Source: an uncultured Clostridia bacterium (GTDB taxonomy: Bacteria; Bacillota; Clostridia; Christensenellales; Borkfalkiaceae). Taken from it: a stretch of DNA of 64,000 nt. Below, piece after piece: positions 29,175 through 39,400 of this stretch (position 1 is the stretch's first letter; each line of letters starts with the position of its first letter). The DNA lies in NCBI GenBank assembly GCA_947626685.1, contig CANQTD010000004.1:1-64000 (forward strand), in the 5' to 3' direction. Below the pieces are notes generated by a model. The model searched no databases. It saw nothing but the letters and a program-made list of their open reading frames with translations, and was not told where the DNA came from. The position numbers were made by a program, and so were the translations under genes.

Positions 29175-29620
29175 GGGAACCCTCATTCCGAACCCCGAAG
29201 GGGTGAGTGAATCTTAAAGATACACTCGGCTTCGCCTCGGTATGAGGGGATAGGCTCCTCGGCTCCACCATCGGGGTCCCCGCAAAAAGCCGTAGGATTT
29301 TTGTGGGGTGATTTTTGGGGAGTGAATTTTGAGGGGGCAAGCACGCCAAAAACTCTTGCTGTCCCCTTGAGGGGAAAGTGGCGCGCCGTTTTTTGCGCGC
29401 CCAAAGGGGTGTCATTCCGATCACGCAACACCCCTTCCGTCACTCGCGTTGCTCATGACACCCACCCCTCGAGGGGTGGGCAAGGGAGGGCGATTCTCGG
29501 CTCCTCCCGAGGAGGAGCTGTCACGCAGTGACTGTGGTGGGTACGATTTTAGAATCCGCCCCACCCCCATATCCCCCTCCCACGGAGGGGGCAAGGGACC
29601 GATTTCCCGACCCCAATTCT
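29175..29620. repeat. Repeat island, modules shared with other islands
   Basis: Contains a GAATCTTAAAGATACACTC module at about 29211, CCCCTTGAGGGGAAAGTGGC at about 29364, the palindromic CACCCCTCGAGGGGTG at about 29463, an inverted CACGCAGTGACTG hairpin at about 29523, and a GGGCAAGGGACCGATTTCCC segment at the end. No gene is seen. Confidence 0.75.
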
Positions 29621-29654
29621 AATTACTCAAAAAACAAAAACCACGCTTTTTGTT

Positions 29655-29850
29655 TTTTGCCCCAATTTGCGCCGCGCGCTTATTGTCTTTGAGGTCAGAC
29701 AAGGGTGCGGGCGACGGGGTGTTGAGATGCACAATTTAACCCCTCACGAAATTTTGTTTGGGGGGATTGTTGACGCACCCCCTCCCCTACCCCTCCCCCT
29801 CAGGTATAAGGGGGATGGCAAGTGGAAGTGCCCCAAACAAAATTTGTGAA
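29655..29850 (-). repeat. Gene-end hairpin element, copy 4 (diverged)
   Basis: On the - strand it begins 1 nt after the ATPase stop with TTCACAAATTTTGTTTGGGG (29850-29831). About 65 bp later comes the complementary arm CCCCAAACAAAATTTCGTGAG (near 29763-29743). The inner part contains a TTGTTGACGCACCCC block shared with the copy at 41.3 kb. The distal core has diverged but the AATTTGCGCC...GCGCTTATTGTC end is conserved. Confidence 0.7.
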
Positions 29851-29851
29851 C

Positions 29852-32410
29852 TCACTCCGTCGGGTTCATCAGATCGCAGAGTTTGACGAGCGCGTTGGAG
29901 ACGGGGAACGCCGCGAGGATCACGCAGCAGATATACAGGATCTGCGGGAAAGTAAAGGAGACCGATTCCCAATCGTTGAACACGATATTCCCGAACGTGG
30001 GGACGGCGAGCACGAGAATGCACAGCCCGAGCGAAAACGCATAGACGCCGAACCGCAGAATGTTGAAGGGTTGGAGAATGCGGAAGAGCATCACGAGCCC
30101 GCCGAAGGTAAGCGCGAGCAGATACATGGCGTTCAGCGTGGTGCCCGAAAAGCCGTATTCCGCGGGCAGCAGCGAGGAGGCGGCGTACACCGCCATGATA
30201 CACCCGACGAGGGTCACCGCGCCCGGTATGGAGCGGGACAAAACGTAGGGAATGAACTTTCCCTTCACGCGGTCGGAGTTGGGTTGCAGGGAGATGACGA
30301 AAGAGGGGAACGCCGCGATCAGCACTTCGAAGAGGAGCATGTTGTTCGTCTTGAAGAAGTACTGCGTCCCCATCGCCACGCAGATGACCGCGAGGATGGT
30401 GATGAGCAGCGTTTTCATAATGTAGAGGGAAGCGCACGACTTGATATTGTTGATGACCCGCCGCCCCTCGTACACGACGCTCGGAAGATTCGCGAAGTTG
30501 TTGTCCATGAGCACAAGGTGGGAGACGTTCCTCGCCGCCTCCGCGCCCGAGGCGACGGAGATCGCAAAGTCGGCTTCCTTTAAGGCGAGAATGTCGTTCA
30601 CGCCGTCCCCCGTCATGGCGACCGTGTTGCCCTGTTTCTTGATCGACTTGACGAGGATCGCCTTCTGCTCGGGGGTGACCCGCCCGAACACGGTGTATTG
30701 GGTCGCGACGTTCTCCACTTCGGTCTCGGTGAGCCCCTCGAGGGAGATGAACTTGTCCGCGCCCTTCACGCCCACCCGCCGCGCGACTTCGGAGACGGTC
30801 ATGGGGTTGTCGCCCGAGATGATCTTGATATCCACGTCGTTTTCGCGGAACCACTTGATGGTGGCGCTTGCGTCGCTGCGGATGTTGTCGGCGAGCGTGA
30901 TGATGGCGGCCGTCCGCAGCGCGGTCGGGATCCTGCCCTCGGCGATGGGGGAGGCGGAATAGGCGAGGACGAGCACGCGCAGCCCCGATTGCGCGTATTG
31001 GCGCACGATCTTTTCCACGCGAATGGGGACGGTCCTCAAAACAAATTCGGGCGCGCCGAGCACATACGTCCCCACGCCTTCGAACGTGGCGGCGGAGTAC
31101 TTGTTCTTGGAGGAGAAGGGGAGCGCGGCGACGGCTTTGAGAGGCCCCGATCGGCCGAACCGTTCGCCGAGGGCAATCGCCGTCTGGTTGTTGTCGCCCG
31201 TGGCGGCGAGAAGAGACCCCATGACTTCGTCGAGGGACCTGTCCTCAAACGTATCGAGGAACATGCAGTCGTTCACCGCCATGCGCCCGTCGGTGATGGT
31301 GCCCGTCTTGTCGAGGCACAGGACGTTGACGCGCGCGAGCATTTCGAGGGAGGCGGAGTCCTGCACGAGGGTGTGCTTTTTGGCGAGCCGCTGCCGCCCG
31401 ATCTCGATGGCGATCGAGGTGAGAAGCAGAAGCCCCGAGGGGATCATGCCGACGATCACGGCGCAGGTGAGCTGGATGGTCTGGGAGATGCGTTCCCACT
31501 CGTTGACGCCGCCCGAGGCCACCATGTCCGCGGTGATGGCCTCCCAATTCTTCCAAGCCATGAGCGCGGCGATCACGAAAATGAGCACGGCGATGACGCG
31601 GATGAACAGCTTGATGGAGTTCATGATCTCCGAGCGCGGCTTGCGGTACTTCTTCGCCTTCGAGGTGAGGGAGTGGAGATAGGTCGCGTTTCCCACCCGT
31701 TCCGCACGCACGCGGCAGTTCCCGCTCGCGATGAAAGAGCCCGCGTAGAGCATTTCGCCGGGCTGTTTTTTGACGGGCTCGCCCTCCCCCGTGAGGAGGG
31801 ATTCGTTGACCTCCACGTTGCCGTCCGCGAGCATGCAGTCGGCGGGCACTTGCTGTCCCGCTTCGAGGAGGATGACATCGTCGAGCACGACGCTCTTGAT
31901 GGGGATCTCGAGTTTGACCCCGCCGCGCACCACCTTGACCGTGGAGGTGATGAGCACGGCGAGCTTGTCGATCTGCCGCTTCGCGATGAGCTCCTGCACG
32001 ATGCCGATGAGCATGTTGACCGCGAAGATGGCGACAAAGAGGAATTGCGTGATCGGCGCGCCCGCATAGACGAGGGCGAGGGCGACGAGGACGCAGAGGA
32101 GATTGAAGAAGGTAAAAATATTTCCGAAGAAGATGCTCGCGTACGTCTTGGAATACGTCTTATTGACGTCGTTGAAGAGGAAGAGCCGCATGCGCTCGTC
32201 CACCTGCTCCTGCGTGAGCCCCTGGTCGAGGGCGGGGGTAAAGCGGACGACTTCGTCGGAAGAGGGGATCTTTTTGGCGCGGCGGAAGCGTTTCATGAGC
32301 TTTTTATCCGCCGCGGGTTGTTTTTTCGGGGCATCGGAGAGCACGCGCGAAGAAAAGCTCTCCTTGCGGGGCGCGTCCTTCGGTGCGGGCGTGCCGTTCG
32401 TTTCTTTCAA
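29852..32410 (-). CDS. P-type cation-transporting ATPase, CtpE-like
   Basis: Protein of 852 residues. The TTG start at 32410 is preceded by AAAAAAGGAGG at good spacing; no suitable ATG lies nearby. The N-terminal about 80 residues are basic and cytosolic. The order is two membrane helices, actuator domain with NESLLTGEGEPV, two helices with M4 motif GMIPSGLLLLTS, phosphorylation site LCLDKTGT (Asp367), ATP domain, hinge TGDGVND (about 600-606) and six C-terminal helices. The PSGL/PEGL M4 motif resembles CtpE-type Ca2+ pumps more than Cu or K pumps. The substrate is inferred. It is transcribed divergently from serS. Confidence 0.9.
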   Translation of the reverse strand: MKETNGTPAPKDAPRKESFSSRVLSDAPKKQPAADKKLMKRFRRAKKIPSSDEVVRFTPALDQGLTQEQVDERMRLFLFNDVNKTYSKTYASIFFGNIFTFFNLLCVLVALALVYAGAPITQFLFVAIFAVNMLIGIVQELIAKRQIDKLAVLITSTVKVVRGGVKLEIPIKSVVLDDVILLEAGQQVPADCMLADGNVEVNESLLTGEGEPVKKQPGEMLYAGSFIASGNCRVRAERVGNATYLHSLTSKAKKYRKPRSEIMNSIKLFIRVIAVLIFVIAALMAWKNWEAITADMVASGGVNEWERISQTIQLTCAVIVGMIPSGLLLLTSIAIEIGRQRLAKKHTLVQDSASLEMLARVNVLCLDKTGTITDGRMAVNDCMFLDTFEDRSLDEVMGSLLAATGDNNQTAIALGERFGRSGPLKAVAALPFSSKNKYSAATFEGVGTYVLGAPEFVLRTVPIRVEKIVRQYAQSGLRVLVLAYSASPIAEGRIPTALRTAAIITLADNIRSDASATIKWFRENDVDIKIISGDNPMTVSEVARRVGVKGADKFISLEGLTETEVENVATQYTVFGRVTPEQKAILVKSIKKQGNTVAMTGDGVNDILALKEADFAISVASGAEAARNVSHLVLMDNNFANLPSVVYEGRRVINNIKSCASLYIMKTLLITILAVICVAMGTQYFFKTNNMLLFEVLIAAFPSFVISLQPNSDRVKGKFIPYVLSRSIPGAVTLVGCIMAVYAASSLLPAEYGFSGTTLNAMYLLALTFGGLVMLFRILQPFNILRFGVYAFSLGLCILVLAVPTFGNIVFNDWESVSFTFPQILYICCVILAAFPVSNALVKLCDLMNPTE

Positions 32411-32476
32411 GCTGCCGCCTCCTTTTTTGTTTGGTCTTGCGGTACGTTTTCTATTTGTATGAAACGTTTTATCCAT

Positions 32477-32505
32477 ATTATACGCCGCGCACCCCGAAAA
32501 GTCAA
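32477..32505 (-). promoter_or_regulatory. Promoter of the P-type ATPase gene
   Basis: On the - strand, TTGACT (32505-32500), 17-bp spacer, then TATAAT (32482-32477). The start site falls near 32470, leaving a leader of about 60 nt to the TTG start. Confidence 0.85.
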
Positions 32506-32527
32506 TCCCTTTTCCCATGCGAAATCG

Positions 32528-32556
32528 TTGCAAAACCGTCGAAAATGGTGTATAAT
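32528..32556 (+). promoter_or_regulatory. Promoter of serS
   Basis: TTGCAA (32528-32533), 17-bp spacer, TATAAT (32551-32556). It lies 23 bp from the divergent ATPase promoter. The leader is only about 20 nt, so no T-box is present upstream of this synthetase. Confidence 0.85.
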
Positions 32557-32584
32557 AGGGAAAAAGAGGACGAAGAGGTACGAT

Positions 32585-33871
32585 ATGATCGACATTGCCT
32601 TGCTCCGCGCCGACCCCGAGCTGGTGCGGGAGAACATGAGAAAAAAATTTCAGGAGCAGAAACTGCCCCTCGTAGACGAGGCGATCGCCCTCGACGGCCG
32701 CCGCCGCACCCTTCAGACGGAGGGGGACGTCCTGCGCGCTTCGCGGAACGCGCTCTCCAAGCAGATCGGCGCGCTCATGCGCGAGAAAAAGACGGAGGAA
32801 GCGAACGCGGTCAAGGCGCAGGTCACGGCAAACGCCGAGCGTCTCGCGGCGATCGAGGCGGAGACGGCGGAAGTCGAGAGCAAGCTGAAAGCCGTCATGA
32901 TGCGCATCCCCAATATCATCTCGAAGGACACGCCCATCGGCAGAGACGACAGCGAAAACGTGGAGCGGCAACGCTTTCTGGAACCCAAGACGCCCGATTT
33001 CGAAGTTCCCTACCATCTCGATATCCTCGAGAAGCTCGCGGGGATCGACATCGACAGCGCGAGAAGGACAAGCGGGCAGGGCTTTTACTATCTGACGGGG
33101 GACGTCGCGCGGCTGCACTCCGCCGTCCTCGCCTATGCGCGCGACTTCATGATCGGAAAGGGATTCACCTACTGCATTCCCCCCTTCATGATCCGTTCCG
33201 ACGTCGTTTCGGGCGTGATGAGCTTCGAGGAAATGGACGGCATGATGTATAAGATCGAGGGGGAGGACCTCTACCTCATCGGCACGAGCGAGCACTCCAT
33301 GATCGGCAGGTTCATGAATACGACGCTCTCCGAGAGCGAACTTCCGCTCACCCTCACGAGCTATTCGCCCTGCTTCCGCAAGGAGAAGGGGGCGCACGGC
33401 ATCGAGGAGAGGGGGATCTACCGCATCCACCAATTCGAGAAGCAGGAGATGATCGTCATCTGCAAGCCCGAGGAGAGCGAGAGCTGGTACGAGAAAATGT
33501 GGAATTACACCGTCGAGCTCTTCGTCTCGATGGAGATCCCCGTCCGCACCCTCGAGTGCTGTTCGGGCGACCTCGCCGACCTCAAATACCGCAGCGTGGA
33601 CGTCGAGGCATGGTCGCCCCGCCAGCAGAAGTACTTCGAGGTGGGGTCGTGCTCCAATCTCACCGACGCGCAGGCGCGCCGTCTCGGTATCCGCTACAAG
33701 AGCGCGGACGGCAGCAAGTACGCGCACACCCTCAACAACACGGTGGTCGCGCCCCCGCGCATGCTCATCGCCTTCCTCGAAAACCATCTCCGCGCCGACG
33801 GGAGCGTATCCATTCCCGAAGTCTTGCGCCCCTACATGGGCGGGCAGAAGGAGATCGTGCCCAAGCAGTGA
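32585..33871 (+). CDS. serS: Seryl-tRNA synthetase
   Basis: Protein of 428 residues, normal size. Residues 1-110 form the tRNA-binding coiled-coil arm, and class II motifs follow: CFRKEKGAHGIEERGIYRIHQFEK (motif 2 region) and the C-terminal NNTVVAPPRMLIAFLENHL (motif 3). The EVGSCSNLTDAQARR and TLECCSGDLADLKYRSVDVEAW segments confirm SerRS. From memory, the HGIEERGIYR and WSPRQQKYFEVGSCSN versions resemble a SerRS lineage shared by some Clostridia and archaea more than the E. coli form. It overlaps the next gene by 4 bp. Confidence 0.95.
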   Translation: MIDIALLRADPELVRENMRKKFQEQKLPLVDEAIALDGRRRTLQTEGDVLRASRNALSKQIGALMREKKTEEANAVKAQVTANAERLAAIEAETAEVESKLKAVMMRIPNIISKDTPIGRDDSENVERQRFLEPKTPDFEVPYHLDILEKLAGIDIDSARRTSGQGFYYLTGDVARLHSAVLAYARDFMIGKGFTYCIPPFMIRSDVVSGVMSFEEMDGMMYKIEGEDLYLIGTSEHSMIGRFMNTTLSESELPLTLTSYSPCFRKEKGAHGIEERGIYRIHQFEKQEMIVICKPEESESWYEKMWNYTVELFVSMEIPVRTLECCSGDLADLKYRSVDVEAWSPRQQKYFEVGSCSNLTDAQARRLGIRYKSADGSKYAHTLNNTVVAPPRMLIAFLENHLRADGSVSIPEVLRPYMGGQKEIVPKQ

Positions 33872-34824
33872 AATACGTTTTTTTCGACATAGAATGCGCG
33901 TGCGTGTTCAAGTACGCCGCCAAGATCTGCGCGTTCGGGTATGTCGTCACCGATGAAAATTTCGTTCCGCTCGCCCGCGAGGACATCCTCATGAACCCGA
34001 AGGGCAAATTCCACCTGACGGGCAGAAAGGGAGGGGACGGGCTCATTCTCCCCTATGAGTACGAGGACTTCAAAAAGTACCCCCTGTTCCCCGCGGAGTA
34101 CCCGCGCATCAAAGAGCTCCTCGAGGACCCGCAGGCGATCGTCCTCGGACATGCCACCATCAACGACGTCAATTACCTCAATTTGGAGACCAAACGGTAC
34201 CGTCTGCCCTCGTTCAGGTTCAACTTCTACGACACGCAGTTCTTCTGGATGGAAACGCAGGGCGACTACTCCCGTCAGGTGGGGTTGGGCGCGATGGCGG
34301 AGGACCTCGGGGTGGAATTTACCCCCCATCGCGCGGTGGACGACGCCTATGCGACCATGCGCGTCTGCGAGGCTCTCTGCAGGCGGGAGGGGCTCGACGT
34401 GCAGGGGCTCATCGAAAAGTACCGCGTCCGCGGGGGACGGCTCGACGGGCACCGCATCCAGAATTGTTCGAGCCGCGGCCTCAAAGAATATCTCGCGGAA
34501 CGGGAACGCCAGCGCGTGATCGCGGCGAAGGCGCACGACGAGTTCTACCGCTTCGTGAACAAGAACATGCACAAGCGCAAGAAGGGCGGCGCGCTCGAGG
34601 GGAAAGTGTTCTGTTTCGCAAAGGACGTCGAAACAGACGTACCCATGTCCGTGAAGCTGGTCGGTTCCATCTTCAATTCGGGCGGAAGGTACACCTCTCA
34701 CCCCGGCGAATGCAACGTGTATATCGCGCGCGGCGAGGGGGGGACGCGCTTCGAGAGCGCGCGCAAAAACGGAGCCGCCTTCCTCTCTCTGGAAAGCCTC
34801 CAAGAGGCACTCGATAAGGCTTAA
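33868..34824 (+). CDS. DnaQ-like 3'-5' exonuclease with C-terminal BRCT domain
   Basis: Protein of 318 residues. The GTG at 33868 overlaps the serS stop and immediately gives the exonuclease start VKYVFFDIECA. DEDDh-family motifs are Asp7-x-Glu9, GHATINDVNYL (motif II) and HRAVDDAYAT (His154, Asp158). Residues about 245-318 (LEGKVFCFAKDVETDVPMS, then GGRYTSHPGECNVYIA and FLSLESLQEAL) look like a BRCT domain. The enzyme may trim DNA or RNA ends. The BRCT domain suggests recruitment to DNA breaks or ligase-type complexes. Confidence 0.83.
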   Translation: MKYVFFDIECACVFKYAAKICAFGYVVTDENFVPLAREDILMNPKGKFHLTGRKGGDGLILPYEYEDFKKYPLFPAEYPRIKELLEDPQAIVLGHATINDVNYLNLETKRYRLPSFRFNFYDTQFFWMETQGDYSRQVGLGAMAEDLGVEFTPHRAVDDAYATMRVCEALCRREGLDVQGLIEKYRVRGGRLDGHRIQNCSSRGLKEYLAERERQRVIAAKAHDEFYRFVNKNMHKRKKGGALEGKVFCFAKDVETDVPMSVKLVGSIFNSGGRYTSHPGECNVYIARGEGGTRFESARKNGAAFLSLESLQEALDKA

Positions 34825-34825
34825 A

Positions 34826-36121
34826 ATGAATTTACCCGAACGATTCTTAAACAGAATGCAAGAAAGGCTGGGGAAGGAGTACCCCGCCTTTTTGACTTCT
34901 TACGGCAGACCGCCCGAAAAGGGGCTCAGGGTGAACACCCTCAAACTCTCGGCGGAGGAGTTCGCTTCCCGCGCGCCCTTCCCCCTCGGGGAGAAAACGG
35001 CGTGGGAAGAGGACGGCTTCTATATCTCGGAAGAAAAACCCGGGGGAGACGTGTACCATTTCGCGGGGCTGTATTATTTGCAGGAGCCCTCCGCAATGTG
35101 CGCCGCGCCTTTGCTCGGGGCGGGAAAAGGGGAGCGCGTCCTCGATCTGTGCGCCGCGCCGGGCGGCAAGACGGTACAGCTCGCCGCGGGCATGGGTGGC
35201 TCGGGCGTGCTCATCGCCAATGAGATCGTCTATGACCGCGCGAAGATCCTCTCGCAGAACGTCGAGCGCATGGGGATCGCGAACTGCGCCGTGACCAGCG
35301 CGTCCCCTGCGCGCCTCAAAGAGAGCTTTCCCGCCTATTTCGACAAGATCTTGGTGGACGCCCCCTGCTCGGGCGAGGGCATGTTCAAAAAGGAGAAGAA
35401 CGCCGTCCCCGAATGGAGCGAGGAGAACGTCGAACGGTGCGCGGAGCGGCAGAGGCACATTCTCGACTGCGCCGCGGAGATGCTTGCGGGCGGCGGAAAA
35501 ATGGTGTATTCCACCTGCACCTTTGCCGAAGAAGAGGACGAATGGCAGATCGGGGACTTCTTGGAGCGGCATGGGGAATTTGCCCTGCTCGGAACAAAAA
35601 AGCTGTATCCCCACACGGCGCGGGGGGAAGGGCACTTCGCCGCCCTGCTCGAAAAGCGGGAAGGGGAGCGGCTCCCCGCCAAAAAGTTCCCCGTTGCGAA
35701 AAATGCCGCGGCGGAACGCGCCTTTCGGGAATTTGCCGCGGACTTCTTCGAAACGCCGCTTTTGCCGGACGGCGCGCTCCATACCCTCGCGGACGGTCGG
35801 ATGTATCTCGTACCCGCGGACATGCCCTGCCTCTCGGGTGTGAGCCTTCTGCGGCTTGGGGTGGAGCTCGGCGAATACGACGGCAAGCGGTTCAAGCCCG
35901 CCCATGCCCTTGCGATGGCGTTCGGAACGCGCGCAAAGCGCAAGCTCTCCCTCTCCCGCGGCGATTGCGAGACCTATCTGCGCGGAGGGACGGTCCCCGC
36001 GGACATGGAGGACGGCTGGGCCGTCGTCTGCGTCGAGGAATTCCCGCTCGGGCTCGGAAAGGCGGTGAACGGGGTCCTCAAAAACCACCTTCCGAAGGCC
36101 CTCCGCCTCCTCCGCACATAG
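34826..36121 (+). CDS. rsmF: RsmF/YebU-type rRNA cytosine-C5 methyltransferase
   Basis: Protein of 431 residues of the NOL1/NOP2/Sun class. LPERFLNRMQERLG is at the N-terminus, YYLQEPSAMCAAPLL precedes the SAM loop VLDLCAAPGGKT, and the two catalytic cysteines are in DAPCSG (Cys181) and YSTCTF (Cys231). Residues about 290-430 form the RsmF-type C-terminal RNA-binding region. It would make m5C in 16S rRNA or tRNA, with the exact site unknown. It starts 1 bp after the exonuclease stop. Its last codons and stop lie inside a 45-bp tandem repeat. Confidence 0.9.
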   Translation: MNLPERFLNRMQERLGKEYPAFLTSYGRPPEKGLRVNTLKLSAEEFASRAPFPLGEKTAWEEDGFYISEEKPGGDVYHFAGLYYLQEPSAMCAAPLLGAGKGERVLDLCAAPGGKTVQLAAGMGGSGVLIANEIVYDRAKILSQNVERMGIANCAVTSASPARLKESFPAYFDKILVDAPCSGEGMFKKEKNAVPEWSEENVERCAERQRHILDCAAEMLAGGGKMVYSTCTFAEEEDEWQIGDFLERHGEFALLGTKKLYPHTARGEGHFAALLEKREGERLPAKKFPVAKNAAAERAFREFAADFFETPLLPDGALHTLADGRMYLVPADMPCLSGVSLLRLGVELGEYDGKRFKPAHALAMAFGTRAKRKLSLSRGDCETYLRGGTVPADMEDGWAVVCVEEFPLGLGKAVNGVLKNHLPKALRLLRT

Positions 36122-36198
36122 GCGAACTCTGATAAAAGAGTGGCGCCGAGCCCCCTCCGCACATAGGCGAACTCTGATAAAAGAGTGGTGCCGAGCCC
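36109..36198. repeat. 45-bp tandem duplication at the rsmF 3' end
   Basis: Two units of 45 bp (36109-36153 and 36154-36198) each begin CCTCCGCACATAGGCGAACT and carry an ACTCT-GATAAA-AGAGT hairpin. They differ at one base (GGCGCC versus GGTGCC). The first unit supplies the last codons and TAG stop of rsmF. A third unit starts at 36199 but diverges into the usual island sequence. Confidence 0.9.
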
Positions 36199-36340
36199 CC
36201 TCCGTGGGAGGGGGGTAGGGGGGTGGGGCGGATTCTAAAATCGTACCCACCTCAGTCACTGCGTGACAGCTCCTCCTCGGGAGGAGCCGAGAAAGGCTTT
36301 CCCCAAAGGGGACAGCGAGAGGCGGGGCGGATTCCCCCCG
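36199..36340. repeat. Short repeat island
   Basis: Contains CCCTCCGTGGGAGGG, a GGATTCTAAAATCGTACCCA segment, the CAGTCACTGCGTGACAG hairpin (about 36254) and the AGCTCCTCCTCGGGAGGAGC hairpin (about 36269). All recur in other islands. Confidence 0.75.
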
Positions 36341-36352
36341 TCGGGCATGAAA

Positions 36353-36389
36353 AAACCCCTCCTGCGGGCAAAAGCCGCGGGAGGGGTTT
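36353..36389 (-). terminator. Intrinsic terminator of the 1261-residue protein gene
   Basis: On the - strand AAACCCCTCC pairs with GGAGGGGTTT around a CGCGG-loop-CCGC inner stem, and six T follow. It lies 23 bp after the stop at 36412. Confidence 0.88.
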
Positions 36390-36411
36390 GCATTTTGATC
36401 AAAAGCCGCCG

Positions 36412-39400
36412 TTACTCGTTGTAAGGATCGTTTTCGTCGGCGGGAGCTTCGGGCTTCTTCTTGGCGGGAGCGGGTTTTTCTGCGGGCTCTTCGGGCTGCT
36501 CCGCAGGCTCTTCCGCAGACTTCGGCGTAACGCGCTTGGTCTCCTTCGCCTTGACCTTCACCGTTTTCTTCCCATACTTCTTGAGCATGCGTCTCACGAT
36601 GACCGCGACGACCGCGAACACGAGGGCGGCCGCAAGGAGAATGGAGGAGAGGAGAAGCCAGATATTCGCTCCGCCCAGCGGGTTATTGTCGCTGTCAGAG
36701 GAGTTGCTGCCCGAGGAATTGTTGTTCGTCGAGCTGTTCGTCTCATCGGGCGTGACTTCCGTATCCGTCTCCGCATAGCTCAGGAAGAGGGAGACGGTGG
36801 GGTACGCCGTGCCGAGCAGTTTTCCGTCGTTCTCGGCGTACAGCCAGCTGAGCGATTCGGTGTAATCGGACTGCTTGTACGACCCCCACGGGTTGCCCGC
36901 GTTGTCCGTATCCGCGTCGCCGTCATAGCGGAGATAGAAGGGGGAGTCGAAGAAGGTGAACGTGTAGTAGAGCGCGTACTCGGAAGCGAGCTTGTCCTCG
37001 TCCTTTTCGTCGCGGTAGATATGCTTCCCGCTCCCGTCGGTAAAGTCGAGCATCGCCTCCGCCGTCTGATCGCGCAGAGCCGTGTAATTGGAGACCGAAC
37101 TTGTGGTGGAGACGCGGTCGAAGAACGCATAGCCGCCTGCGGGGATGCCCTCGCTCGTTTCTGCGTTCACGAAGTCGCGCTGGCCCGCCCAGATCTCGAG
37201 GCGGTAATCTTTGGTCAGGCTGCCCGTTTCGAGATAGAAGGACACCGTCGTCCACACGCCGCTGCCGTCCCCTTCCACGCGGATGACCGCCGCATAGTTG
37301 TCGATCTCTGCGGGTGCGGTATAGCGTTTGCTCTCTTCGGGAACGAGGCCGCTCGCCGCGATGTCGTTGACTTCGAGCGAGTATTCCTCTTTGTCTCTGT
37401 CGTAGCGGGCGAAGAACTTGCCCTCGCCGTTGCCGTAGAAGGCGATCGAGCCGTTCGGCGTGACGAGGTTGCCGTCGTCGTTGGGTTCGCCGAATGCGGA
37501 GAGGTTCGCGTAGTATTTGGTATCCGTCTCGTCCTTCGCGTTCTTGTAGAGCCCGTTGCTCTCGAGCGTGAAGAGGATCTCGCCCTTCTCGTCGTAATCG
37601 TCGGCGGCGGGGTCCATGCTCACGAGGTTGCCGTCGTCGTCATACCAGAACGTGACGGCGGGGATCGTGGGACGGAGCTGTTTATCGTGGACGTTGACGT
37701 CTGAGACGTCCATGAGGTAGATATAGGCGACCGCACCCTCCGAGAGTTTGACGCGCATCGAGACGCGGCTCGTCGAATTTGCGGCGACGTTGACGTTGGA
37801 GGCAAAGAACCCGTACGAAGGCTGTTCCTCTTCGGACGCGTTCACGATGAGCAGGGGCTGGTACGCCATGTTGTCGTCCGAACCGCCGTTGCTGAACACG
37901 TTCTTCCACCAGACGGAGGGATCCTGCGCGTTGCCTGCGACCTTGTCGAGGACGTCCGTCTTCCACGGCTCGTCGAGGGCGACGTAGTTCTCCGCATAGT
38001 CGGAGGAGAGCAGGCCCGTGTAGATGCCGTATTTCTCCGCGAGTTCGTCGCGGCCGGGATTCTTGTTGATGATCTCGCCGTTCTCTTTTACGCTGTCCAC
38101 GAGCACGTTGCTGCCCGCGAGCACGCCCGTGTAGCCGACGGGGGTCGCAAGCCCGTCCTCAAGGGAAGTCCCGTTGGCGGCGGCGTCCGCAAATTTGCTC
38201 GAATCTTTCACCGAGGCAGTGAGGGAGACCTTCTGCGCATAGGTGCCCGTCTCCGCATATTTGTACTCCTCTTTGGTGAGGTCGGCGGTCTGGAAGTTCG
38301 CGAATGCCGCATAGCCGTCCGAATAGTCCGTCTTGGCGGTGCTCGCAATGGAAGTGGGCCCGTAGGTGAGCTCGAGGTGGAACGATTTGAGCGAGTCGGT
38401 GTTGTTCTCCACGAAGAAGAAGCACTGCACCCAACCATTATAGATATCGGTGAGCTCTTCCTTGTCGGGGTCGATGTCGACCGTCGCGACGGTGGTGGAA
38501 TCGAAGGGGGTGATGACGTTCCTGTTGTCGCCGTCCACGAGGATGGCGCCCGCGCCCGTCTTGCCCGTGCGGATGGAGCTCGTCTTTACGAAGAAGGAGA
38601 CGAGCATGCGGCTCTTGCTCGGGACCTCGATCTCGTTGAGGGTGGCGGTGTACGCCGCGCCGTTCGTCGAGAGGAGAAGGACGATATTGTTCTTATCGAA
38701 CGTCTCGGGGAAGGCGTTCTCGAAGTCGTCGCGGAAGATCTTTTTGAGGTAGCCGTTCTGGGAGGCCCCGATCTCCTCGAAAGTCATGCGGCGGGCGATG
38801 TTGTTCCTGTCTCCCGCCTCTTTGGAAGTGTCGCCGAGGCTTTGGTCGATATCGGCGGAGGTGTACGTCTTGCTTCCCGAGCGTTCCTGCGTGAGCGCGA
38901 AGCCGTCCTCGGGGTTCTGTTCGAACTTATAGGCCTCGAAGTCCTTGCTCAGATCGAGCGCGAACTTATAGATATCTTTTTGGACGGGCTTGCCGTCGGC
39001 GGGCTTGCTTTCATCGTCGGGGAATTGCGTCTCGGTCGCGGAGAACTTCTTGTCCTCGCCCTTCGTCTCGAGCCCGAACAGGTTCCTGCCCTCATTGTAG
39101 CCGTTTTCGGAAGTGACTTCCGCGGCGAAATCCTCGCCGGGGATAATTTCGCACTCCACGTCGTCGAAGAAGGCGTAGCCGTCCACCGACTCATAGCGGT
39201 TGTCCGAGCTGCCCTGCCCGAGACCGAGCACGATGCGGAACGTGGTCTTAGCGAACGTGTTGGCGCGGATATAGATGGTGTATTGCTGCCATTCGTCCTG
39301 CGTGTTGATGTTCTTGATCTGCATCTGGTCGAGGGTGGTGCCGCCCACGGTGTTGGTGACGCCGATATAAGCGCCCGCCCGTGCGAGAACGGGGATGCCC

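Noticed and set aside
30698..32584. Long + strand frame running into serS
   Set aside because: It is antisense to the P-type ATPase gene, has no motif, and serS has its own promoter and start at 32585.
32411..33787. Upstream extension of the ATPase frame on the - strand
   Set aside because: It crosses the ATPase promoter and runs antisense to serS. The TTG start with GGAGG at 32410 explains translation.
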